Of a stretch of 5,383 nt of DNA, positions 1 to 4,474 are shown piece by piece. This DNA is from Clostridia bacterium (lineage in GTDB: Bacteria; Bacillota; Clostridia; Christensenellales; Borkfalkiaceae): contig JAFVXN010000049.1 in assembly GCA_017501125.1 (NCBI GenBank), positions 1 to 5,383 on the forward strand, given 5' to 3'. Below the pieces are notes generated by a model. It was given only the letters and a program-made list of their open reading frames with translations, was not told the DNA's origin and did no database searches. A program made the position numbers and the translations under genes. Numbering within the stretch: position 1 is the stretch's first letter; each line of letters starts with the position of its first letter.

Positions 1-1
1 A

Positions 2-187
2 AAAATCGTACCTAAGTGCGCTTACCTTGAAAACAAGTATTTGGATAAGGCAGGTGTGAAAGAACTTTCCGCTATTCCTTCCAAAGAAGTGCTTATTGCG
101 AAGATGCTTGGCTGCTTGCAATCTTCTCTTTCCAAGTTTGTCTATGTTTTGGATTCCATTGCAAAGGCAAAAGAAGCGGCTAACTAA
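2..187 (+). CDS. rplJ: Ribosomal protein L10, C-terminal end (5' truncated by window)
   Basis: The reading frame is open from the window edge and ends at TAA 185-187, giving the last 61 residues of a longer protein. The segment contains a PSKEVLIAKMLGCLQ stretch, a hydrophobic helix and a terminal Ala/Lys-rich helix (KAKEAAN at the end), as expected of the L10 C-terminus. L10 anchors the ribosomal stalk on 23S rRNA, and its C-terminal helix is the docking rod for L7/L12 dimers through their N-domains. The strongest support is position: rplL follows after a 40-nt gap, the standard rplJ-rplL order. The part of L10 that binds rRNA, and any autoregulatory leader, lie outside the window. The identification rests on synteny plus the general character of the C-terminus. 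Confidence 0.9.
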   Translation, partial: KIVPKCAYLENKYLDKAGVKELSAIPSKEVLIAKMLGCLQSSLSKFVYVLDSIAKAKEAAN

Positions 188-212
188 TTAAAAAATTTAT
201 CATAAAAAAAAT

Positions 213-217
213 AGGAG
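213..217 (+). promoter_or_regulatory. Ribosome binding site of rplL
   Basis: AGGAG lies 10 nt before the ATG at 228, in an A/T-rich 40-nt rplJ-rplL gap. This open, unstructured site fits the need to translate L12 more often than L10, because several L12 copies are used per ribosome. That role is family knowledge. Confidence 0.75.
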
Positions 218-227
218 ATTAATAATC

Positions 228-599
228 ATGGATGTACAAAAACTTATTGAAGAAGTAAAAGCAATGTCCGTTCTCGAATTGAACGAACTCGTTAAAGCAC
301 TTGAAGCAGAATTCGGCGTAAGCGCTGCTGCTCCCGTTGCTGCTGGTGGTGCTGCTGTCGCTGCAGAAGCTGCTCCCGCAGAAGAAGAAAAGACGGAATT
401 CGACGTAGTATTGAAGGATATCGGTCCCAACAAGATCGCTATCATCAAAGTTGTCCGCGAAGTGACCGGTCTTGGTCTTGCTGACGCTAAGAAAGCCGTT
501 GAGGCTATGGGCGTTATCAAAGAAAACGCTCCTAAGGCTGACGCTGAAGCACTCGTTGCTAAACTTAAGGAAAACGGCGCAACCGCTGAACTTAAATAA
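228..599 (+). CDS. rplL: Ribosomal protein L7/L12 (bL12)
   Basis: A complete 123-residue bL12, the usual length. Residues 1-31 form the N-terminal dimerisation and L10-binding domain (MSVLELNELVKALEAEFGV). Residues 32-55 are the flexible Ala/Pro/Glu hinge. Residues 56-123 form the globular C-terminal domain with the conserved GPNKIAIIKVVREVTGLGL segment, whose helix recruits EF-Tu, EF-G and IF2 and stimulates GTP hydrolysis. The protein acts as dimers on the stalk of the 50S subunit. ATG 228 is supported by the AGGAG at 213 and by alignment to the family N-terminus. It is the last gene of its operon here, since a strong terminator follows 12 nt after the stop. A diverged paralog of its C-terminal domain sits in the gene at 4475. 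Confidence 0.98.
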   Translation: MDVQKLIEEVKAMSVLELNELVKALEAEFGVSAAAPVAAGGAAVAAEAAPAEEEKTEFDVVLKDIGPNKIAIIKVVREVTGLGLADAKKAVEAMGVIKENAPKADAEALVAKLKENGATAELK

Positions 600-611
600 T
601 TACGGCTTTAC

Positions 612-645
612 AAAAACCTCGTGCCTTTGTGCGCGGGGTTTTTTT
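612..645 (+). terminator. Intrinsic terminator of the rplJL operon
   Basis: A 13-bp stem (612-624 with 631-643, including two G-T pairs) closes a 6-nt loop (625-630) and runs into seven Ts (639-645). The A-run at the stem base pairs with the T-run, so it may work in both directions. Confidence 0.9.
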
Positions 646-688
646 GTGCCGATTTGTCTGGCAATTAGATAAAAATAAAAGGGAATTG

Positions 689-721
689 CCGTAAAGCGCT
701 TGACAGAAAAGGCGTTTACGG
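689..721. repeat. Imperfect inverted repeat around the -35 box
   Basis: The left arm CCGTAAAGCGC (689-699) and the right arm GCGTTTACGG (712-721) pair over ten positions if one G on the left is bulged out. The twelve bases between them contain the TTGACA. A dyad in this place could be a repressor site, but it is not a known operator that I recognise. Confidence 0.45.
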
Positions 722-728
722 GTAAAAT
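700..728 (+). promoter_or_regulatory. Sigma-A promoter of the lipoprotein gene
   Basis: A perfect -35 TTGACA (700-705), a 17-nt spacer and a -10 TAAAAT (723-728) predict a start near 735, about 27 nt before the ATG at 762. An imperfect inverted repeat (arms 689-699 and 712-721) brackets the -35 hexamer and could be an operator. Confidence 0.85.
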
Positions 729-761
729 AGAAAGGTAGAAAATCACAAAACGGAGTTTTGT

Positions 762-1613
762 ATGAAGAAGACGCTTAAAAAAGTAGGGTGCACTGCGTTG
801 GCGGTATGTTCGCTGGCGGTTGGCGCCTTCAGTTTTACGGCTTGTACGACCGATCGTCCCGAGGTGGAGATGCAAATTTCCTTCAACGGCGCGACTTATA
901 CGCTGTACTATGAGTTGTACAGAAAATACGCCCCCAACACGGTAAACCATTTCTTAAAACTCGTAGAGAACGGATATTATGACGGCATGTGCATCCACGA
1001 CTATAACAGCAACGGAAAGTTGTATACGGGTGCCTACACCTACGACGAAACGAGCGTAGCGACCAGCGGTCTCGTCTACAAACCTTATTTCGATACCGTC
1101 AAGACGTACGAGGATTTCCCTGCTAGCGTATGGACGGACAACACTATGTCCACGCCTACCTATACCTTGTACGGTGAGTTTAAGAACAACGATTTCTCCG
1201 TCGAACACGGCAACTTTAAGACGCAGGAATTCGGTGCGTTGACTATGTATTATACGGCGAAACCCGTTGACGTGGCGCGCGTAGAGGTGAAAAAAGTTAG
1301 CACGGGCACGCTTGCCAACAAAGATTATCGCTACAACAGTGCAACGTCAAGATTTACGATTACGCTCGCGCCGACGACCGATTATAACTATTGCACCTTT
1401 GCGCTCTTGAAAAATCACGACGCGTTGCAATCTTTGAAAGAGGCGGTGGAGGAATATAAGGCAAATTACGACGACGTCAATTCCTTCTTTAAGACGCAGG
1501 TGATGAAGGTGGATAGAGACGATCCGTTCGTCGCCGACGAGGACTTGGAGGAAACGTACAGCGTTCCCGTCCTGCCCATTATCATTGAAGAGATGAAAGT
1601 CAACAAATACTAA
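762..1613 (+). CDS. Lipoprotein with a degenerate cyclophilin-like domain
   Basis: A 283-residue secreted lipoprotein. Residues 1-27 are a signal peptide (MKKTLKK, then a hydrophobic core) ending in a FTAC lipobox, so Cys28 should be lipidated and anchor the protein outside the membrane. Residues about 35-80 resemble the start of cyclophilin-type prolyl isomerases: an IEI.L-like strand, then YAPNTVNHFLKLVENGYYDG. Residues 136-165 (YGEF..., EHGNF, FGALTM) and 197-228 (SRFTITLAPT, then CTFALL) follow the order of the cyclophilin GEF, GxLSMA, SQFFIT and FG.V blocks. The catalytic FHR is IHD (78-80), the FMxQGGD motif is missing and SQFF is SRFT, so isomerase activity is doubtful. The charged tail (229-283) is extra. 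GGAG at 752-755 lies 6 nt before the start. It has its own promoter and terminator. It may act as an extracytoplasmic binding or chaperone protein; that is a guess. Confidence 0.8.
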   Translation: MKKTLKKVGCTALAVCSLAVGAFSFTACTTDRPEVEMQISFNGATYTLYYELYRKYAPNTVNHFLKLVENGYYDGMCIHDYNSNGKLYTGAYTYDETSVATSGLVYKPYFDTVKTYEDFPASVWTDNTMSTPTYTLYGEFKNNDFSVEHGNFKTQEFGALTMYYTAKPVDVARVEVKKVSTGTLANKDYRYNSATSRFTITLAPTTDYNYCTFALLKNHDALQSLKEAVEEYKANYDDVNSFFKTQVMKVDRDDPFVADEDLEETYSVPVLPIIIEEMKVNKY

Positions 1614-1614
1614 G

Positions 1615-1646
1615 AAAAAACCCCGTTGAAAGACGGGGCTTTTTTT
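1615..1646. terminator. Bidirectional terminator between convergent genes
   Basis: CCCCGT (1621-1626) pairs with ACGGGG (1633-1638) around a 6-nt loop. Six As precede the stem and seven Ts (1640-1646) follow it. Both strands therefore show stem plus T-tract, serving the lipoprotein gene ending at 1613 and the minus-strand gene ending at 1645. Confidence 0.9.
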
Positions 1647-2532
1647 ATCCTTGGATATCGACGATTTTTCCTTCTTCGAGGGTGACGCGAAAGGGCTTGA
1701 TTTCGTATAGCCGTTCCGTTTTTTGATAGACGAGGTGGCAGACGGATTCGTCGTCCGTGGGCAACACCGCACGAAAATTCCCTAAAAAGGCAGGCAGTTT
1801 TTCCGCGTTTTTTTGCATATCCTCGCCCAAAAATTGCGCGTACCGTTCGCCGAGTAATATGCTTTCGAAAAAAGCGTAGGCTATCAGCCCGACCCTGTCT
1901 TCCTCGGGCGGTTGCAATAGGGTGAATTCCGTTCGCCTACATCCTCCGCTAAACTCCCACGCGCAACGCGCCTTTCGCCTTTTGCTGTCTTGCAGGGGCA
2001 GGAGGGCGCGTAAACTATTGCCTTCCACCTCAAAGGAGTCGTACCGTTCGCTTAGTATCGGCTTGCCTTCTGCGTCGATTGCCATTAGTTGGTCGCCCGC
2101 GACGAGCAGAAAACAATCGCCTATCGCACGGACGTCGCTGGGAAAAAAGGAAGGGGGCAAGGGCTGGACGAAGGTGCCTTTAGCCGATTCGACGCATACC
2201 TGTCCCCCTCCTTGCGAAAAAACGCTGATTAAGGTGTCGCCTATGCGCTTTTGCGCGTGCACGCGCAAAGTCAAATCGCTGGAGGCGAAATTCTTCGCGT
2301 AGACGGCGATGGCGTCGGGGAGTAGGTAGACTTCGCACCTGTCGGGTGGCGAGAAAGGGAGTTGTTCCGTGATGAAAAACCCGATAGGCAGGGCGTTTTC
2401 GGGGTGGAACTCCACAAAGACTTCGTCTTTGGCGCACACCTCGGCGTGACGTGGAAAGGTGTCCGTCCTGCCAAAGTAGGCGCCGTTCAAGGTCAACAGG
2501 CAAGGCAACGAGGAGAGAAAATAAATTTTCAT
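1645..2532 (-). CDS. Uncharacterised 295-residue protein
   Basis: I do not recognise this family. The frame is open further upstream (to 2676), but that extension would run across the intergenic region and into the start of the divergent gene, so I place the start at the ATG at 2530-2532. The protein then begins MKIYFLSSLPCLLTLNGAYF. It has no clear signal peptide or membrane helix. The first two thirds look beta-rich, with short hydrophobic strands (VFVEFHPENALPIGFFI, VYLLPDAIAVYAKNF) and a GDCFLLVAGDQLMAIDAEGK segment like a beta-propeller or beta-sandwich repeat. The last about 85 residues (from RVGLIAYAFFESILLGERY) resemble a small alpha+beta cap, vaguely NTF2-like, ending in VDIQG. No good Shine-Dalgarno sequence precedes the start. 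It is convergent with the lipoprotein gene and divergent from the Myb-like gene. Confidence 0.75.
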   Translation of the reverse strand: MKIYFLSSLPCLLTLNGAYFGRTDTFPRHAEVCAKDEVFVEFHPENALPIGFFITEQLPFSPPDRCEVYLLPDAIAVYAKNFASSDLTLRVHAQKRIGDTLISVFSQGGGQVCVESAKGTFVQPLPPSFFPSDVRAIGDCFLLVAGDQLMAIDAEGKPILSERYDSFEVEGNSLRALLPLQDSKRRKARCAWEFSGGCRRTEFTLLQPPEEDRVGLIAYAFFESILLGERYAQFLGEDMQKNAEKLPAFLGNFRAVLPTDDESVCHLVYQKTERLYEIKPFRVTLEEGKIVDIQG

Positions 2533-2563
2533 ACCATACAGTATTCTTTTTTTGCCGTTAAAA

Positions 2564-2592
2564 TGTATAAAAGGAAAAAAATAGGTTAATAA
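2564..2592 (-). promoter_or_regulatory. Possible promoter of the uncharacterised minus-strand gene
   Basis: On the minus strand TTATTA (2587-2592) and TATACA (2564-2569) are 17 nt apart, about 32 nt before the ATG. Both boxes are imperfect. The overlapping plus-strand TATAAA (2566-2571) could be the -10 of the divergent gene, but no fitting -35 is seen for it. Confidence 0.3.
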
Positions 2593-2606
2593 TTTTTTCA
2601 AATCAA

Positions 2607-2620
2607 GGACGGAACCGTCC
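2607..2620 (+). repeat. GC-rich hairpin abutting a ribosome binding site
   Basis: GGACGG-AA-CCGTCC forms a 6-bp inverted repeat (in RNA probably 5 bp with a 4-nt loop) in an otherwise A/T-rich leader. It ends one base before the AAAGGAG (2621-2627) of the downstream gene, so it could modulate initiation or serve as an operator for the encoded DNA-binding protein. Confidence 0.5.
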
Positions 2621-2634
2621 AAAGGAGAAGAATT

Positions 2635-3303
2635 ATGAACAAAATAAACGGCTACACGGAAGAAGAGGCGAAACATTTAGTGGAATACATCCAAGAAGGG
2701 AAGAAAAAGGGGAAGACGCTGACCTCGCTGTTCGCGACGTACGGGCTGAAGAACGGTCGCGCGAAGGGTAGCGTGCGCAATTATTACTATACGCTGATGA
2801 AGAACGAAAAGGGGGACGAACGCATCGTCAAATTGTTGGACGGCAAGACGTTGTCCGTCGAGAAAATCCGCGCCTTTACCGAGGAGGAGGCGGACGAGGC
2901 TATCCGTAGCATCTTGGCGGAAAAGAGCAAGGGTATTAGCGTTAGGCGCGCCATTTTTAATTTGTCCGGTGGCGACGACAAACTGATGCTCCGCCTGCAA
3001 AACAAATATCGCAACACCTTAAAAAAGAATCCCGAAAAAATCGCGGCAATCCGTGCGGAATTAGGCATTGAGGAGGCGGAAAACGGCGATTTTTCGGGCG
3101 AAAAAGGTAAAAACAGCGTGGGCGTGTCCTTGACGAAAGGCAAAAGGGGCGCGGATAAGGAGTTCTTACAAAGGCGCCTAGAAAGAGAGATTAACGCGCT
3201 GTACGATAGGCTCGCGAAAGGGCTGAAGGAGGAGAACGAAAGGCTGTTGGCAGAGAATAAGCGGCTCAAAGAGAGAATAGTAGAGATGCAAAAGAGTTGT
3301 TAA
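2635..3303 (+). CDS. Putative regulator: two Myb/SANT-like repeats plus coiled coil
   Basis: A 222-residue, strongly charged protein, with AAAGGAG 7 nt before ATG 2635. Two tandem units are visible. Residues 6-56 start GYTEEEAKHLVEYI and end GSVRNYYYTLMKN. Residues 80-131 start AFTEEEADEAIRSIL and end RLQNKYRNTLKKN. Each has an aromatic plus acidic start, three predicted helices and a basic/aromatic third helix, the pattern of Myb/SANT DNA-binding domains. A flexible Gly/Lys linker (149-172) leads to a coiled coil (about 175-219) with heptad-spaced leucines (ENERLLAENKRLKERIVEM). The layout of N-terminal Myb-like domain and C-terminal leucine zipper recalls RsfA-type sporulation regulators of Bacillus, but with two Myb-like units. 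A role as a dimeric DNA-binding regulator is inference; the target is unknown. A terminator follows directly. Confidence 0.75.
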   Translation: MNKINGYTEEEAKHLVEYIQEGKKKGKTLTSLFATYGLKNGRAKGSVRNYYYTLMKNEKGDERIVKLLDGKTLSVEKIRAFTEEEADEAIRSILAEKSKGISVRRAIFNLSGGDDKLMLRLQNKYRNTLKKNPEKIAAIRAELGIEEAENGDFSGEKGKNSVGVSLTKGKRGADKEFLQRRLEREINALYDRLAKGLKEENERLLAENKRLKERIVEMQKSC

Positions 3304-3335
3304 AAAAATCCCGCTTTGTAACAAGCGGGATTTTT
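3303..3335. terminator. Bidirectional terminator
   Basis: ATCCCGCTT (3308-3316) pairs with AAGCGGGAT (3323-3331) around a 6-nt loop, flanked by As on the left and Ts on the right, so it can end both the Myb-like gene (stop at 3303) and the minus-strand gene whose stop is at 3349. Confidence 0.9.
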
Positions 3336-3348
3336 CACGTGACGGAAG

Positions 3349-3567
3349 TTAAGCCTTTGCCTTTTTGGTGGATTTCGTGTCTTCTTCCGTCTGTTTTTGC
3401 GCGGACATCTTCTCGAGCATTTCGATTTTCTCGTCAATCATATCGTCGAGTTTTGCCTTCATCTCGTCCTGACTTTTCTTGACGAGCACGCGCATCTTAT
3501 AACTATTGGCGACGACGAGTGCGCCAGCCAGCGCACCGACCATCAGCCCAGCGGTAAATTTTTCCAT
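3349..3567 (-). CDS. YtxH-like small membrane-anchored coiled-coil protein
   Basis: A 72-residue protein starting MEKFTAGLMVGALAGALVVA. Residues 4-20 form a Gly/Ala-rich membrane helix with small-residue (GxxxG-like) spacing. Residues 25-56 are a charged amphipathic coiled coil (KSQDEMKAKLDDMIDEKIEM) and the tail is Lys/Thr/Ala-rich. This is the architecture of YtxH-like proteins, which are common in Bacillota and usually of unknown function; in Bacillus YtxH is a general stress protein. The start at 3565-3567 is chosen because AAGGAGG (3573-3579 on the minus strand) lies 5 nt upstream. A longer start at 3633 would bury that site and has no ribosome binding site. The gene is divergent from ruvX. 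The protein probably sits in the cytoplasmic membrane with its coiled coil in the cytoplasm. Confidence 0.8.
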   Translation of the reverse strand: MEKFTAGLMVGALAGALVVANSYKMRVLVKKSQDEMKAKLDDMIDEKIEMLEKMSAQKQTEEDTKSTKKAKA

Positions 3568-3572
3568 ACCGT

Positions 3573-3579
3573 CCTCCTT
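3573..3579 (-). promoter_or_regulatory. Strong ribosome binding site deciding the start of the YtxH-like gene
   Basis: AAGGAGG on the minus strand, 5 nt before the ATG at 3567, matches the 16S rRNA 3' end almost perfectly and favours the 72-residue form over the 94-residue one. Confidence 0.85.
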
Positions 3580-3651
3580 GGGGCGTAATTTGCCCGCATA
3601 GAGAGTATGTGAAAAAAGTAGGAAATCATACAAAAAAATCTAAAAAAAGGG

Positions 3652-3680
3652 TAGACGAGCCCCGCCTTTTGTGTTATAAT
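3652..3680 (+). promoter_or_regulatory. Extended -10 promoter giving a leaderless ruvX transcript
   Basis: A perfect -10 TATAAT (3675-3680) is preceded by TGT (3672-3674), an extended -10 element. A weak -35 TAGACG (3652-3657) lies 17 nt upstream. Transcription should start about 7 nt after the -10, which is the A of the ruvX ATG at 3687. There is no Shine-Dalgarno sequence between the -10 and the ATG, so the mRNA is predicted to be leaderless or nearly so. Confidence 0.75.
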
Positions 3681-3686
3681 ACCCGT

Positions 3687-4463
3687 ATGATTGCAAAACG
3701 GATACTTGCCTTAGATATCGGCGATAGAAGGATAGGCGTCGCGGTCAGCGACCCGTTCAACGAATACGCAATGCCTTGCGAAACGTATTTCCGCACCAAA
3801 AATTTTGAGGCGGACGTAGAGGCGGTGGCAAAGATTGCCGCGGAAAAGGGCGTAGGCGTAATCGTGTGCGGTTTGCCCGTCAACTTCGACGGCACGGACA
3901 GCGTGCAGACGGAAAAGACGGGGCGCTTTATCGACGCGCTCAGGGCGAAGACAAACCTGCCCGTAGAGATTGAGGACGAAAGGTTTACGACGATGCAGGC
4001 GCGCGCCACGCAGATAGCGGGTGGCGTCAAAAGAGAGGATCGTAAAAAGAGTATCGATTCCATCGCGGCGGCGTTTATTTTGGAAGGGTATCTAGCGACG
4101 CAAAAAAAGAAGGCGAAAGCCGAAGAAAAAAGGAGCGAAAAAATGAGTGAAGAATTGTTGAACGAAGAGATGGAAGACGAGGGTATCGTCTACCTCGTAG
4201 ACGACGAGGGCAACGAAGAGGCTTATATCGCCGTCGACAGCGTAGAATACAAAGGCGCGGAATATTGCGTGCTTAGAAAGGCGTATCCCGAGACGGAAGA
4301 GGAAGAGGGCGAGGTCGTCATTTTCTTGATGGAGGCAGACGGCGAGGACGTGCAGTTGTTGCCCGTCGAAGACGACGCTCTGCTCGACGAAGTCTTTGCG
4401 GAATTCTGCAACAACTACGAGGATTTTGAAGATGCGGACGAGGCGGCAAGCCTCGACTCCTAA
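3687..4463 (+). CDS. ruvX: RuvX/YqgF-family nuclease fused in frame to a DUF1292 domain
   Basis: A 258-residue reading frame. Residues 1-136 are a full RuvX/YqgF RNase H-like domain: ILALDIGDRRIGVAVSDP (Asp10), CGLPVNFDGT, EIEDERFTT (residues 95-102) and DSIAAAFILEGYL (Asp124). These carry the acidic residues expected for metal binding. The family is implicated in 5'-end maturation of pre-16S rRNA and was once called a Holliday junction resolvase. Residues 137-152 are a Lys/Glu-rich linker, and residues 153-258 match DUF1292. RuvX proteins are usually about 140 residues with DUF1292 as a separate next gene, so this is a fusion, or an overlap merged by one base in the A-run at 4102-4108. The start at 3687 fits the family N-terminus; an upstream GTG at 3609 adds a basic, family-foreign extension and would precede the promoter. 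The gene heads an operon with the L12/S1 gene. Confidence 0.88.
   Translation: MIAKRILALDIGDRRIGVAVSDPFNEYAMPCETYFRTKNFEADVEAVAKIAAEKGVGVIVCGLPVNFDGTDSVQTEKTGRFIDALRAKTNLPVEIEDERFTTMQARATQIAGGVKREDRKKSIDSIAAAFILEGYLATQKKKAKAEEKRSEKMSEELLNEEMEDEGIVYLVDDEGNEEAYIAVDSVEYKGAEYCVLRKAYPETEEEEGEVVIFLMEADGEDVQLLPVEDDALLDEVFAEFCNNYEDFEDADEAASLDS
4130..4135 (+). promoter_or_regulatory. Internal ribosome binding site before the DUF1292 part
   Basis: AAGGAG lies 7 nt before the in-frame ATG at 4143, inside the linker of the RuvX fusion. Sequence and spacing are near ideal, better than those of the next gene, which suggests that DUF1292 is also made as a separate protein. Confidence 0.75.
4143..4463 (+). 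CDS. DUF1292 (YrzB-like) protein from internal start
   Basis: A 106-residue acidic protein read in the same frame as ruvX. The DUF1292 core runs from EGIVYLVDDEGNEEAYIAVD through VEYKGAEYCVLRKA and EVVIFLMEADGEDVQLLPV to a C-terminal acidic helix (LLDEVFAEFC) and an acidic tail. This is the small beta-rich domain found next to ruvX in Bacillota (yrrK-yrzB in Bacillus subtilis); its biochemical role is unknown. The AAGGAG at 4130 and the family's usual length (about 90-105 residues) argue for independent initiation at 4143. The ATG overlaps a TGA at 4148-4150 in the -1 frame of ruvX, giving the ATGAGTGA arrangement of ordinary translationally coupled genes. Whether the cell makes only the fusion, only this form or both cannot be told from sequence. 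Confidence 0.75.
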   Translation: MSEELLNEEMEDEGIVYLVDDEGNEEAYIAVDSVEYKGAEYCVLRKAYPETEEEEGEVVIFLMEADGEDVQLLPVEDDALLDEVFAEFCNNYEDFEDADEAASLDS

Positions 4464-4474
4464 GGTAAAAACAT

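Noticed and set aside
1347..1772. Open frame antisense to the end of the lipoprotein gene
   Set aside because: It crosses the bidirectional terminator and has no ribosome binding site or recognisable domain.
2533..2676. 48-residue upstream extension of the minus-strand 295-residue protein
   Set aside because: It would run through the divergent intergenic region and overlap the start of the Myb-like gene; its composition (Phe/Leu-rich antisense of A/T DNA) is not protein-like.
3604..3633. Promoter for the YtxH-like gene on the minus strand (TTGTAT, CATACT)
   Set aside because: Both boxes are poor and other weak matches occur in this A/T-rich stretch; a promoter must exist here but I cannot place it.
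3609..3686. N-terminal extension of RuvX from GTG 3609 (26 more residues)
   Set aside because: It is basic and unlike the family N-terminus, has no ribosome binding site, and begins upstream of the TATAAT at 3675. The ATG at 3687 matches the usual RuvX start.
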